DNA of 64,000 nt from NCBI GenBank assembly GCA_031279415.1, contig JAITIP010000036.1, positions 1 through 64,000 on the forward strand, written 5' to 3'. Position numbers and translations under genes: made by a program. The DNA comes from Candidatus Endomicrobium procryptotermitis. Lineage in GTDB: Bacteria > Elusimicrobiota > Endomicrobiia > Endomicrobiales > Endomicrobiaceae. Positions 54,943 through 62,842 of the stretch are shown here, piece by piece; the first letter of the stretch is position 1, and the number at the start of each line of letters is the position of its first letter. The notes under the pieces were generated by a model. That model made no database searches and had not been told where the DNA came from. It saw nothing but the letters and a program-made list of their open reading frames with translations.

Positions 54943-55872
54943 ATGATTGAAAATTTAATAGCGTTTTTTTTAATTATGGGCAGCGGTATTTTTTTTCAAT
55001 GGAAAAAACCCGGAAACATAAATCCAGATTTGGCAAGACACACAATCAATACTATCGTTATAAGATTTTTTCTGCCAACTTTATGTTTCAGAGTTATCGC
55101 CACTGCCGACATGGACATCAATACTATTCTTTTGCCTGTTTCGGCAATTCTTACAATATCGCTTTCGCTTATTTTTTCTTTTATCGTTTTTGGAATCATA
55201 GAGAAATTCATATCTTTAAATAAAAAGGATAAAATTGTTTTGATACTTGCGGCGACTTTTGGAAACGTTACATTTTTAGGACTTCCACTTTTAACCGGAC
55301 TTTACGGCAGCGGCGTTTCGCAATATGTTTTTTTATATGATTTAATGGCGACCATGCCGTTGTTATGGTTTGTAGGTGCTTCGCTTGCTTGTTCTTATGG
55401 AAAAGGACAAAAACTTTCAATTAAAGACAGCGTGAAAATACTTGCACAGCTTCCGCCGATATGGGCATTAATATTGGGTTTTGTGGTAAATTTTTGCGGG
55501 ATAACTCTTCCCGGTTTTTTACTTAAAACTTTAGAACTCATGTCGATGCCCATAGTGTCCCTTATGATTTTCAGCGTTGGGCTTGCACTTACTATTCCAA
55601 AAATAAAAGAAACCGTAATAGTTCTTCCTGCGGTTGTCATAAAATTGTGTATTTCTCCACTGATTGCTTATTCTGCGGCCATGATTTTGGGAATGAAAAA
55701 TCTGGCTTTCAAATCAACGACTATGGAAGCCGCAATGCCTACAATGGTTTTAACTTTAGTTATAGCTTCGCAGTATAAACTTAGTCACAAACTTGCTGCA
55801 CTTGCTATAGTGCTGACAACAGCAGCAGGATTTATAACAATGCCGATAATATCTCTTTTACTGGAGAAATAA
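54943..55872 (+). CDS. AEC family (auxin efflux carrier-like) transporter
   Basis: This 309-residue inner-membrane protein has about ten helices of the bile/AEC fold, including the Q-W-K-K-P-G-N-I-N loop, the N-V-T-F-L-G-L-P-L segment of the first repeat and M-E-A-A-M-P-T-M-V-L of the second. Bacterial members (MleP, MdcF) carry malate, malonate or similar acids, but the substrate cannot be told here. It starts with ATG 54943, AAAGGA upstream. It stands alone. Confidence 0.85.
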   Translation: MIENLIAFFLIMGSGIFFQWKKPGNINPDLARHTINTIVIRFFLPTLCFRVIATADMDINTILLPVSAILTISLSLIFSFIVFGIIEKFISLNKKDKIVLILAATFGNVTFLGLPLLTGLYGSGVSQYVFLYDLMATMPLLWFVGASLACSYGKGQKLSIKDSVKILAQLPPIWALILGFVVNFCGITLPGFLLKTLELMSMPIVSLMIFSVGLALTIPKIKETVIVLPAVVIKLCISPLIAYSAAMILGMKNLAFKSTTMEAAMPTMVLTLVIASQYKLSHKLAALAIVLTTAAGFITMPIISLLLEK

Positions 55873-55991
55873 TAATTTTATGCACAGCAAACTGGTGCAA
55901 TATAAGTTGAAAAGAGTTTTTTCAACTCGGATTTCCGCTTTTGCGGGACAAACTTATAATGTTTGTAAATTAAAAATATAAAAGAGGATTT

Positions 55992-57659
55992 GTGTTTTTA
56001 CCTACCACAAAAGAAGAAATGAACCGAATCGGCTGGGATAAGGCCGACATAATTTTAGTGTCCGGAGATACTTATATAGACAGCCCTTTTATAGGTACTG
56101 CCGTTATTGGAAATTATCTTGTTTCCAAAGGGCTTAGAGTTGCGATTATTGCACAGCCAGACATTAATAATAATGATATTGCCCGTCTCGGAGAACCAGC
56201 TCTTTATTGGGGTGTATCGGCTGGCGCAATGGATTCTTTCATTTCAAATTATACGGCTCTTAACAAGTTCAGAAACGATGACGATTTAACACCTGGAGGC
56301 ATAAATAATAAGCGTCCTGACAGAGCATGCATGGCATATACAAACCTTATAAGGAAACATTTTAAAAATACAAAACCTATAGTTCTCGGCGGAGTTGAAG
56401 CAAGCCTTAGGAGAATTGTCCATTATGATTTTAAAGACAATGCTTTGAGGCGGTCAATACTATTTGACGCAAAAGCCGATATAATTTCATACGGTATGGG
56501 TGAAAAGTCCAATCTTGAGCTCGCCAGAGCTTTAAGAGATGGAGAAGAATGGAGAGATATAAAAGGGCTATGTTATATTTCAAAAGAAAAAAAAGAAGAT
56601 TCTTTAGAGCTTCCGTCATTTGAAGAATGCAGAGATAATAAAGACAAATTTTTTGAAATGTTTTCAACTTTTTATAAAAATTCTTGCAACAGAAATGAAA
56701 AAACAATATCGCAAAAACACGGCGGCAGATACATCATACACAATGGCAGTCAGTCAGTTCTTACGACGGAAGAGTTGGATGCTGTATATGATTTAGATTA
56801 TACAAGAGAAGTTCACCCTTTCTATGCTAAAATGGGAAAAGTAAAAGCTCAGGAGACCATAAAATTTTCAATAACAACGCACAGAGGCTGTATCGGAGAA
56901 TGCAATTTTTGTTCTATAGCAGTGCATCAGGGAAAAGAAGTGGTATCAAGAAGCGAAGAATCGGTTGTTAAAGAAGCCGAAAAAATAACTAAACTTAAAG
57001 ATTTTAAAGGTTATATCACAGATTTAGGCGGACCGACAGCAAATATGTTTGCCATAAAATGTTCGTTAAACTCAAATGCGGGAAGATGCGAAAGTAAACG
57101 CTGCTTATTTCCGTCACAATGTGCAAATCTCATTTACGGACACAATAAACAAATGCTGCTGCTGAAAAAAGTGAGCATGCTTGAAGGAGTAAAAAAGGTT
57201 TTTGTTTCTTCAGGAATAAGATATGACATTATATGCGGCGATGCAGAAAACGGTCAAGATTATCTTGACCGTATCACGGAAAATCATATATCGGGACAGA
57301 TGAAGATAGCTCCAGAACATTGTGATGATAAGATTTTATCTCTCATGGGCAAACCTTCGTCAAATAAACTTAAATACTTTATCGAAATGTTTAAAAGAAG
57401 TAACAGTAAAAATCTGTTTCTCACATACTATTTTATTGCAGCATATCCAGGCTGCGGTGAAAAAGAAATGATATATCTTCAAAATTATATAGGAAAAAAT
57501 TTAAAAATTCATCCGCAGCAAGTACAAATATTTACCCCGGCACCTTCAACGAATGCGGCAATGATGTACTATTGTGAAAAGGATTTATCTGGCGGCAAGG
57601 TTTTTGTCGAAAAAGACAGAAACGGCAAGCAGCGGCAAAAGAGAATTATCTGCGGATAG
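55992..57659 (+). CDS. YgiQ-type radical SAM protein
   Basis: This 555-residue protein begins with a GTG (AGAGGA 5-6 bases upstream). It has the YgiQ N-terminal domain (I-L-V-S-G-D-T-Y-I-D, Y-L-V-S-K-G-L-R-V, then P-I-V-L-G-G-V-E-A-S-L-R-R), then the radical SAM cluster in R-G-C-I-G-E-C-N-F-C and the TIM-barrel elements. It ends earlier than the 700-residue E. coli protein, lacking much of the C-terminal tail. Function is unknown. Two more cysteine groups (C-E-S-K-R-C-L-F-P-S-Q-C) lie near residue 370. Confidence 0.9.
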   Translation: MFLPTTKEEMNRIGWDKADIILVSGDTYIDSPFIGTAVIGNYLVSKGLRVAIIAQPDINNNDIARLGEPALYWGVSAGAMDSFISNYTALNKFRNDDDLTPGGINNKRPDRACMAYTNLIRKHFKNTKPIVLGGVEASLRRIVHYDFKDNALRRSILFDAKADIISYGMGEKSNLELARALRDGEEWRDIKGLCYISKEKKEDSLELPSFEECRDNKDKFFEMFSTFYKNSCNRNEKTISQKHGGRYIIHNGSQSVLTTEELDAVYDLDYTREVHPFYAKMGKVKAQETIKFSITTHRGCIGECNFCSIAVHQGKEVVSRSEESVVKEAEKITKLKDFKGYITDLGGPTANMFAIKCSLNSNAGRCESKRCLFPSQCANLIYGHNKQMLLLKKVSMLEGVKKVFVSSGIRYDIICGDAENGQDYLDRITENHISGQMKIAPEHCDDKILSLMGKPSSNKLKYFIEMFKRSNSKNLFLTYYFIAAYPGCGEKEMIYLQNYIGKNLKIHPQQVQIFTPAPSTNAAMMYYCEKDLSGGKVFVEKDRNGKQRQKRIICG

Positions 57660-58194
57660 TTTTTGGAAGCTGGGTCTCCTGGCTTCGTCGCTTTGGTGAC
57701 CATTTAGACTATAGCATTTTTACAAGTCTCTGTGTCTCAATATCAATTCAAGATGGACGATGAATATTCCAAAAAACTTTTAAAGAACTTTTAAATTTTC
57801 TTTAAACAGCCGATTAAATTCAACTACAATAAAACATAATAATTACCGCCGCTTTATTGTTTCATATTGTAAGGGCTGCACAAAAATATTTTGGTTTCTG
57901 CCAGTGGTCAAAGGGGCAGTAGACACAAAAGTTTGGTAATATTTCTTGAAAAATATATGATAACGTCAATGAACGGTGCATATTTTGGAAATAATGCAAT
58001 TTCTATAGGCCAACGCCGTTATTTGGACTCAAAAACAAAATTGTTAAATTTTATTTAAGAATAGTAATAGCATTGAAGTTCTTATTACAAATTACTAATT
58101 TACTATAATAAGATTATGTTAAAACCCTGGTCAATTACTACCACTGTCCGCAAAACTGACCATAGCTATAAAGGAATTTTATATATTTATGGAG
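57660..58194 (+). pseudogene. Gene-poor stretch with remnant related to the 40-kb pseudogene
   Basis: At 57728-57815 the plus strand reads S-Q-Y-Q-F-K-M-D-D-E-Y-S-K-K in one frame and then T-F-K-E-L-L-N-F-L in the next, closely matching the end of the pseudogene at 40.3-40.4 kb. The rest, to 58194, is AT-rich with broken frames and no feature I can support. The two copies suggest a family of paralogous genes now dead. Confidence 0.5.
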
Positions 58195-58341
58195 TTATTT
58201 TTCTTGTTTGCCATTACAGCCGCAATCGCATTTGTTTTTATCTTCCGTTTTACAGCAGTCAGTGCCGCCTTTTTTGAAATGTCGTATCAAAAAAAATACT
58301 GCGACCACCACAATTACAAGAATAATTATATTTTGCAGCAT
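58195..58341 (-). CDS. FeoB-associated Cys-rich membrane protein
   Basis: A 48-residue gene starts at ATG 58339-58341 directly after GGAGGCAGC. It has an N-terminal membrane helix (I-I-I-L-V-I-V-V-V-A-V-F-F) followed by K-K-G-G, then C-C, C-D-C-G-C in the tail. This is the FeoB-associated family (PF12669-like), which appears at the end of many feo operons. It lies about 50 bases downstream of feoB. The cysteines may bind Fe2+ or an Fe-S cluster; the role is not proven. Confidence 0.85.
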   Translation of the reverse strand: MLQNIIILVIVVVAVFFLIRHFKKGGTDCCKTEDKNKCDCGCNGKQEK

Positions 58342-58391
58342 GCTGCCTCCTCAAAGACAAAAGTAAAAAGACTTCTTTTTTCTATTTACAG

Positions 58392-60482
58392 CTAAACTCC
58401 TATTTTTAAAAGAGTACCTATCTGAAAAACTAAAAACGCCGCAAGCCATGCAGCGATGGTATTGCCTATTACCAAAAGTGCAAGCCATTTATAATTTGAA
58501 CCGGTTTCTTTGAAAAATACGATGACAGCTGTGATGCACGGAATGTATATAAGGCAGAATATCAAAAATACGATGCCTTTAAGCGGCGACCAGCCTTCAT
58601 CAGATGCAAGTTTTTCTTTCAAAGGTTCGGCTTCTTCGGGGTCAACTTCTCCGAGAGAATATATCGTGCCCAATGTGCTTACAACCACTTCTTTTGCTGC
58701 AAGTCCGGCAACTAAAGCTATCGCTCTGCTTCCGTCCATGCCAATAGGTTTTACTATAGGTTCCAAAGCGCTGCCGAGTCTTCCTAAAAAACTTTGTTCC
58801 ATTTGACTAGCTGCCACTTCTTCTTGCGGCAAATCTGGATTTTCACTAGCCGTAGGATAAGTAAATCCTGCCCATATCAAAATTGATATAAATACGATGA
58901 TAGTGCCGGCTTTTTTAATATAAAGCCAGCCTCTTTCCCACATTTTAAGCAATAGTCCCCTGATGGTAGGCATATGATATGGGGGAAGTTCCATGACAAA
59001 ATGAGCGGGTTCACCTTTAAGTACGGTTTTGCTTAATATCTTCGCTGCTATAAGAGCAATGCAGACACTTAACACATAAAATATAAACATGATGTTTGCC
59101 TGTTGACTTTCGGCAAAAAATGCCGCTATAAAAAGTGAAAATACCGGCAATTTCGCGCCGCATATCATAAATGAAACTGTAAACATTGTTATAAATCTGT
59201 CGCGTTTTGAATCAAGCGTTCTGGTTGCCATGAAACCAGGAACCGCACAGCCGTTTGTTGAAATCATCATCGGCAAGAACGATTTTCCGTGCAACCCAAA
59301 TTTGCTCATAATTCTGTCCATTACGAAAGCCGCTCTTGCCATATAACCCGTATCTTCGAAAAAGGCGATTGCAAAAAACATGAACAGAACAAGAGGAAAA
59401 AAACCTAAAACTCCACCAACTCCTCCTATCATTCCATCTACCACTAAAGATTGAATGTTTCCTTCGGGAATTATGGCAGCAGCCATTCTACCACTCCATT
59501 CAAAAAAAGTTTCAAACCAGCCGACAACAGGGTAGGAAACTGTGAAAGTAAATTTGAAAATCAAATACATTACAAGTGCAAAAATCGGAAGGCCGAGAAA
59601 CCTGTTTAAAACAAATTTATCTATAACTGCCGTGACGTCCTTTTTATTTGACGTCAGCTCTTTGATCACTGTTTTTACTACGGAATTTGTGAAACCGTAA
59701 CGATACTCGGCAATTTTGGTTTCTACGGTTTCTCCGAAATGTTCTTCGATATGTTTTCTGCTTTTTTCATTTTGCGCAAGTATTGCCGCAGCATTTTTTG
59801 ATACTAAAACTTTTTTAACCGCGGCTGAATCATTATCCAAAAGTTTTATTGAAAGCCAGTTTTTAGGAAGTTTTGAGAGTTCTTCATCTTTTAAAATCAG
59901 TGCTTCAAGATTATCTGTTTCGGTTTTTATGTCGTCGCCGTAATCGACTTTTGCTTTTTTCTGCGATGCAAAATCGCCGTTTTCATGATTTTCGATAATT
60001 TTGTCAAGCAGATTATTTATACCGGTTTTTTTATTTCCTATAGTTGAAACGACAGGTACTCCCAAAAGCGAGGAAAGTTCTTTTTCATCGGCTTTAAACC
60101 CTTTGCTTTCCAAAATATCAATCATGTTTAAAACCAAAAGAACTGGCGTGTCAAGTTCCGCAAGCTGCGTGAAAAGATAAAGGTTCCTGTCCATGTTCGA
60201 AGCATCAACTATGTGGACTACGACATCCGGTTTATCTTTGATAACAAAATCTCTTGCGACTACTTCGTCTTCAGAATAAGCAGAAAGGCTGTAGGTTCCA
60301 GGCAAATCTACAAACGTTATTTCATAATCTTTATATTTTTTTATTCCTTCTTTTTTCTCTACGGTTACACCCGGATAATTTCCGACATGTTGGTTTGAAC
60401 CGGTTAAAGCGTTAAAAATAGTACTTTTTCCACAGTTTGGGTTTCCCGCAAGTGCGACAATAATTTTTTTTCTATTACTCAT
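58392..60482 (-). CDS. feoB: Ferrous iron transporter FeoB
   Basis: This 696-residue inner-membrane Fe2+ permease has an N-terminal G domain (G1 G-N-P-N-C-G-K-S-T at 14-22, D-L-P-G-T-Y-S-L near 61, N-M-I-D near 120) and a helical bundle with two nucleoside-recognition/FeoB core halves. The conserved M-I-S-T-N-G-C-A-V-P-G segment with its Cys is present. Length is about normal though the C-terminal cytosolic tail is short. It is preceded by feoA (20 bases) and followed by the Cys-rich partner. Confidence 0.96.
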   Translation of the reverse strand: MSNRKKIIVALAGNPNCGKSTIFNALTGSNQHVGNYPGVTVEKKEGIKKYKDYEITFVDLPGTYSLSAYSEDEVVARDFVIKDKPDVVVHIVDASNMDRNLYLFTQLAELDTPVLLVLNMIDILESKGFKADEKELSSLLGVPVVSTIGNKKTGINNLLDKIIENHENGDFASQKKAKVDYGDDIKTETDNLEALILKDEELSKLPKNWLSIKLLDNDSAAVKKVLVSKNAAAILAQNEKSRKHIEEHFGETVETKIAEYRYGFTNSVVKTVIKELTSNKKDVTAVIDKFVLNRFLGLPIFALVMYLIFKFTFTVSYPVVGWFETFFEWSGRMAAAIIPEGNIQSLVVDGMIGGVGGVLGFFPLVLFMFFAIAFFEDTGYMARAAFVMDRIMSKFGLHGKSFLPMMISTNGCAVPGFMATRTLDSKRDRFITMFTVSFMICGAKLPVFSLFIAAFFAESQQANIMFIFYVLSVCIALIAAKILSKTVLKGEPAHFVMELPPYHMPTIRGLLLKMWERGWLYIKKAGTIIVFISILIWAGFTYPTASENPDLPQEEVAASQMEQSFLGRLGSALEPIVKPIGMDGSRAIALVAGLAAKEVVVSTLGTIYSLGEVDPEEAEPLKEKLASDEGWSPLKGIVFLIFCLIYIPCITAVIVFFKETGSNYKWLALLVIGNTIAAWLAAFLVFQIGTLLKIGV

Positions 60483-60502
60483 ATCTTTTCCTTAAAAAAG
60501 TA

Positions 60503-60742
60503 TTATATTTCAACTTCTATTGCATCGGCTTCTTCTTTTCTAAGACTTAAAGAATAGCTTTTCACAATAACTTCCACAGGATCCCCCAGAGGTGCAAGTT
60601 TTTTCACCTTTATTGTGCAGCCCGCCACGCAGCCCATATCCAAAAGTCTCTTTTTTAAAACGGTCCCGCTTTTAGAAGAAATGCTTTTAATTTTTCCTTC
60701 TTGCCCTACCTTTAAAACACTTAACTTCTTTACTTCTCCCAT
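60503..60742 (-). CDS. feoA: FeoA-like protein
   Basis: This 79-residue SH3-like protein assists FeoB. It shows L-S-V-L-K-V-G-Q-E-G-K-I, L-L-D-M-G-C-V-A-G and L-G-D-P-V-E-V-I-V-K-S-Y-S-L-S-L-R. The start is ATG 60740-60742; upstream in frame is only a poly-Gly stretch. In place of a normal Shine-Dalgarno a G10 tract (60750-60759) lies 7 bases upstream of the start. Its stop lies 20 bases before feoB. Confidence 0.92.
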   Translation of the reverse strand: MGEVKKLSVLKVGQEGKIKSISSKSGTVLKKRLLDMGCVAGCTIKVKKLAPLGDPVEVIVKSYSLSLRKEEADAIEVEI

Positions 60743-60953
60743 GTAAAATCCCCCCCCCCAGTTATATATTAACACGTTATGCTTTTCTTAACTTTATCTA
60801 ATTTCAACGGTATTAAAAAAAACAGATAACTAATAAAATAATAAAAATTTTTCTTATCAAACCGACTGTTATCGGAAAAATATTTTATCAAATAAGTATA
60901 AAATCTGTTAAAAAATTTGTGTATTTTTACTTTTTGAAAGATAAAGCAGCTGT
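60743..60953. other. Region between two feoA genes with a G10 tract
   Basis: The only striking element is the run of ten C on the plus strand (60750-60759), read as G10 in the transcript. No gene can be supported in the rest; the open frame on the minus strand (60769-60957) is of AT-rich composition without a start site. Confidence 0.5.
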
Positions 60954-61322
60954 TCATGTAGAAATATTATTTTTTATTTCTTCTTTTATAAAGATATTGT
61001 CTGCTATTTTGTTACTTAAGGCAAGTTTTGAGCCTTTAACTTCTACCATAATACTTCCTCTTGAACTACCCGAAACGATTTTTATGCTGCTGCCCGGAGT
61101 AAAACCCATTTCGGAAAGCCTACGAGCCAATTTTTCATCACAGCAGGCAGAAACAAATTTACAGCTTCCCCTTTTTATGCAACTTAATTTATTTAGGCCT
61201 TTACATATCGCACTGTTTGTATTGCGATTGTATATTTTTTTATTTGACATCGCTGGCTTACGATGCCAATAATCATAAAAACAATATTTTAAACGATTTT
61301 TAAAACTGTTAAAAATGCGCAT
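60954..61322 (-). CDS. Second FeoA-like protein with N-terminal extension
   Basis: This 122-residue protein has its FeoA/SH3-like core in residues 45-115: L-A-R-R-L-S-E-M-G-F-T-P-G-S-S-I-K-I and G-S-K-L-A-L-S-N-K-I-A. The first 40 residues are basic with several aromatic and Tyr residues (Y-C-F-Y-D-Y-W-H) and have no counterpart in normal FeoA. ATG 61320-61322 is preceded by AGGAG, so the extension is likely translated; a Met at 61250 has no site. It follows a DtxR-type regulator and precedes feoA-feoB. It is a paralogue, perhaps a regulator of FeoB. Confidence 0.8.
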   Translation of the reverse strand: MRIFNSFKNRLKYCFYDYWHRKPAMSNKKIYNRNTNSAICKGLNKLSCIKRGSCKFVSACCDEKLARRLSEMGFTPGSSIKIVSGSSRGSIMVEVKGSKLALSNKIADNIFIKEEIKNNIST

Positions 61323-61341
61323 TTAGTAACATCTCCTAATT

Positions 61342-61360
61342 TTAGGCTGAGCTAATATAA
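61342..61360 (-). promoter_or_regulatory. Candidate DtxR-type operator upstream of the feo genes
   Basis: TTAGGCTGAGCTAATATAA (61342-61360) agrees at about 13 of 19 positions with the DtxR/IdeR consensus TTAGGTTAGCCTAACCTAA. It lies 20-38 bases upstream of the second FeoA-like start, between that gene and the gene of a DtxR-type protein. Only one site is seen. Confidence 0.4.
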
Positions 61361-61502
61361 TTGCTTTAAAAAAAACCCTTTCGGGCAATTTAAATCCATA
61401 ATAATCTTATATAATGTTTTCTTTAACGCTACCTTTTTAATACTTTCTGCGTAACTCTCCGAATGTAAAATCGAGTAAAATTTACGTAATATTTCTAAAA
61501 AA

Positions 61503-61967
61503 TTACTCTTTTCTTTCAAGATAATCCTGAAGATTCATCATATCTTTAGGAGTAGTAAGAAAATGTTTTTTCAAAAGTTTATATAATCTTTCAAGCCTAT
61601 GTATAGTATCCGAACTTACTGAATGCTCTATTTCGCAAGCTTCTTTAACGGCCAATCCACTTTCAACAAAGAGCAAGTCGCGCAAGAACATATATAAAAT
61701 ATCGTGTTTTCGTTGGACTTCTTTGGCGATATTGTCGCCTTGTTCGGTCAAATCCACGTATCCATATCTTTCATGTATTACAAGACCGTTTTCGGCCAAA
61801 AAATTTATTGCGACATTAACACTTGAACTTTTAACATTGAGAGATTTTGCTATATCTCCAATTCTTGCATATTTTTTTTCTTTTTTTAAAGCGGCAATAG
61901 TTTCCAGATAATTTTCCAATGCTGCGCTAAGATTATTTAAAGAATCGCTTCTCTTAAATTTTACCAC
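61503..61967 (-). CDS. DtxR/MntR family metal-dependent regulator
   Basis: This 154-residue protein has a winged helix (residues 10-75: A-A-L-E-N-Y-L-E-T-I, I-G-D-I-A-K-S-L-N-V-K-S-S-S-V-N-V, Y-V-D-L-T-E-Q-G) and a dimerisation/metal domain with E-A-C-E-I-E-H-S-V. The metal-binding C-E-x-E-H pattern is typical of DtxR/MntR. The start is GTG 61965-61967 with GGAGAA upstream. No SH3-like third domain is fused; interestingly free FeoA (SH3-like) domains follow. It probably represses the feo operon when metal is present. Confidence 0.9.
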   Translation of the reverse strand: MVKFKRSDSLNNLSAALENYLETIAALKKEKKYARIGDIAKSLNVKSSSVNVAINFLAENGLVIHERYGYVDLTEQGDNIAKEVQRKHDILYMFLRDLLFVESGLAVKEACEIEHSVSSDTIHRLERLYKLLKKHFLTTPKDMMNLQDYLERKE

Positions 61968-62002
61968 GCGTTCTCCTTCTTTATACGAATTTTTTGTGTA
62001 TT

Positions 62003-62031
62003 ATTATATGGCTTTACATAATGTTTGTCAA
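62003..62031 (-). promoter_or_regulatory. Consensus sigma-70 promoter of the dtxR-feo region
   Basis: On the minus strand, TTGACA (complement of 62026-62031) and TATAAT (complement of 62003-62008) are separated by exactly 17 bases, both hexamers matching the full consensus. The leader to the regulator's GTG is about 30 nt. Confidence 0.85.
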
Positions 62032-62172
62032 GTGCAATCTCACGCATTTTGCTTTATGTATTAAGATGCGTACACTTGAAAATTTGATTATAAATAAGTA
62101 TCATATTTAAGAAATCTTCAGTTGTTATTAGTTTTATTTGTAAGTGTTTTTAAACAGAAATGGAGAAAATAG

Positions 62173-62829
62173 GTGAAAAAGATAATGCTTTTATTGTTTG
62201 TGACAGTTTTTTCTTTGGCTGTCCATGCCGAAATTACCAGAAAAGTTACAGCTACCCATTACTACGAAGGTAACCCGAAAAAAGAAATGACATTTTACAA
62301 TGATAACGGTACGGAGGTAGCAAAAGAATTTTACCATATAGATGGCAGGGTTATGGGTGTTAAAGGCAGTGTTCCGGATGGAGAAGTTTATGAATATTAT
62401 ACAAACGGTGAAGTTAAAAGCGAGGCAAATTATAAATCCAATCTACTTTATGAAGAAAAAGAGTTCTATCCCGATGGAATAAGTAAATCTCATACGATTA
62501 ATAATTGGTCTGGAAGGAATCTAATAGAATCGATTTATGTAATGTATTATCCCAACGGGAAAAAACAACAGGAAATGAAAATGGACAGTAATGGCGACGG
62601 AGTCAGCATGCTGTATTATGAAACCGGAGAATTGTTTGAAAGGTCGGAACTTAAAGACGCTTATAGAGAAGGTGCGGTTACGCAATATTATAAAAATGGT
62701 CAGGTTATGCTTATGGGATTCATGAAAGAAGATATGCTTGATGGTCCTGCAAAAGAATATAATTCTAAAGGACAGCTAATAAAAAAAGTCGTTTATAAAG
62801 AAGGTAAAGAAGTACAAAATGAGCAGTAA
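62173..62829 (+). CDS. Exported YwqK-like repeat protein
   Basis: This 218-residue secreted protein has a signal peptide (K-K-I-M-L-L-L-F-V-T-V-F-S-L-A-V-H-A) and four or more repeats of about 22 residues in the YwqK/MORN-2 style: Y-Y-x-N-G-x-x-K-x-E/M (Y-Y-T-N-G-E-V-K-S-E, Y-Y-P-N-G-K-K-Q-Q-E, Y-Y-E-T-G-E-L-F-E-R, Y-Y-K-N-G-Q-V-M-L-M). In databases such proteins are often labelled antitoxins, but here the signal sequence indicates the envelope. GTG 62173 is the start (GGAGA upstream). A partial gene starts 13 bases later. Confidence 0.8.
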   Translation: MKKIMLLLFVTVFSLAVHAEITRKVTATHYYEGNPKKEMTFYNDNGTEVAKEFYHIDGRVMGVKGSVPDGEVYEYYTNGEVKSEANYKSNLLYEEKEFYPDGISKSHTINNWSGRNLIESIYVMYYPNGKKQQEMKMDSNGDGVSMLYYETGELFERSELKDAYREGAVTQYYKNGQVMLMGFMKEDMLDGPAKEYNSKGQLIKKVVYKEGKEVQNEQ

Positions 62830-62842
62830 TAAGAGGATTAAT

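Noticed and set aside
58189-58395. 68-codon plus-strand frame after the pseudogene zone
   Set aside because: Antisense to the FeoB-associated Cys-rich gene, which has a strong ribosome site and a recognisable family pattern.
60769-60957. 62-codon frame between the two feoA genes
   Set aside because: No ribosome site, Phe/Tyr/Lys-rich composition typical of AT-rich noncoding DNA, and no recognisable motif.
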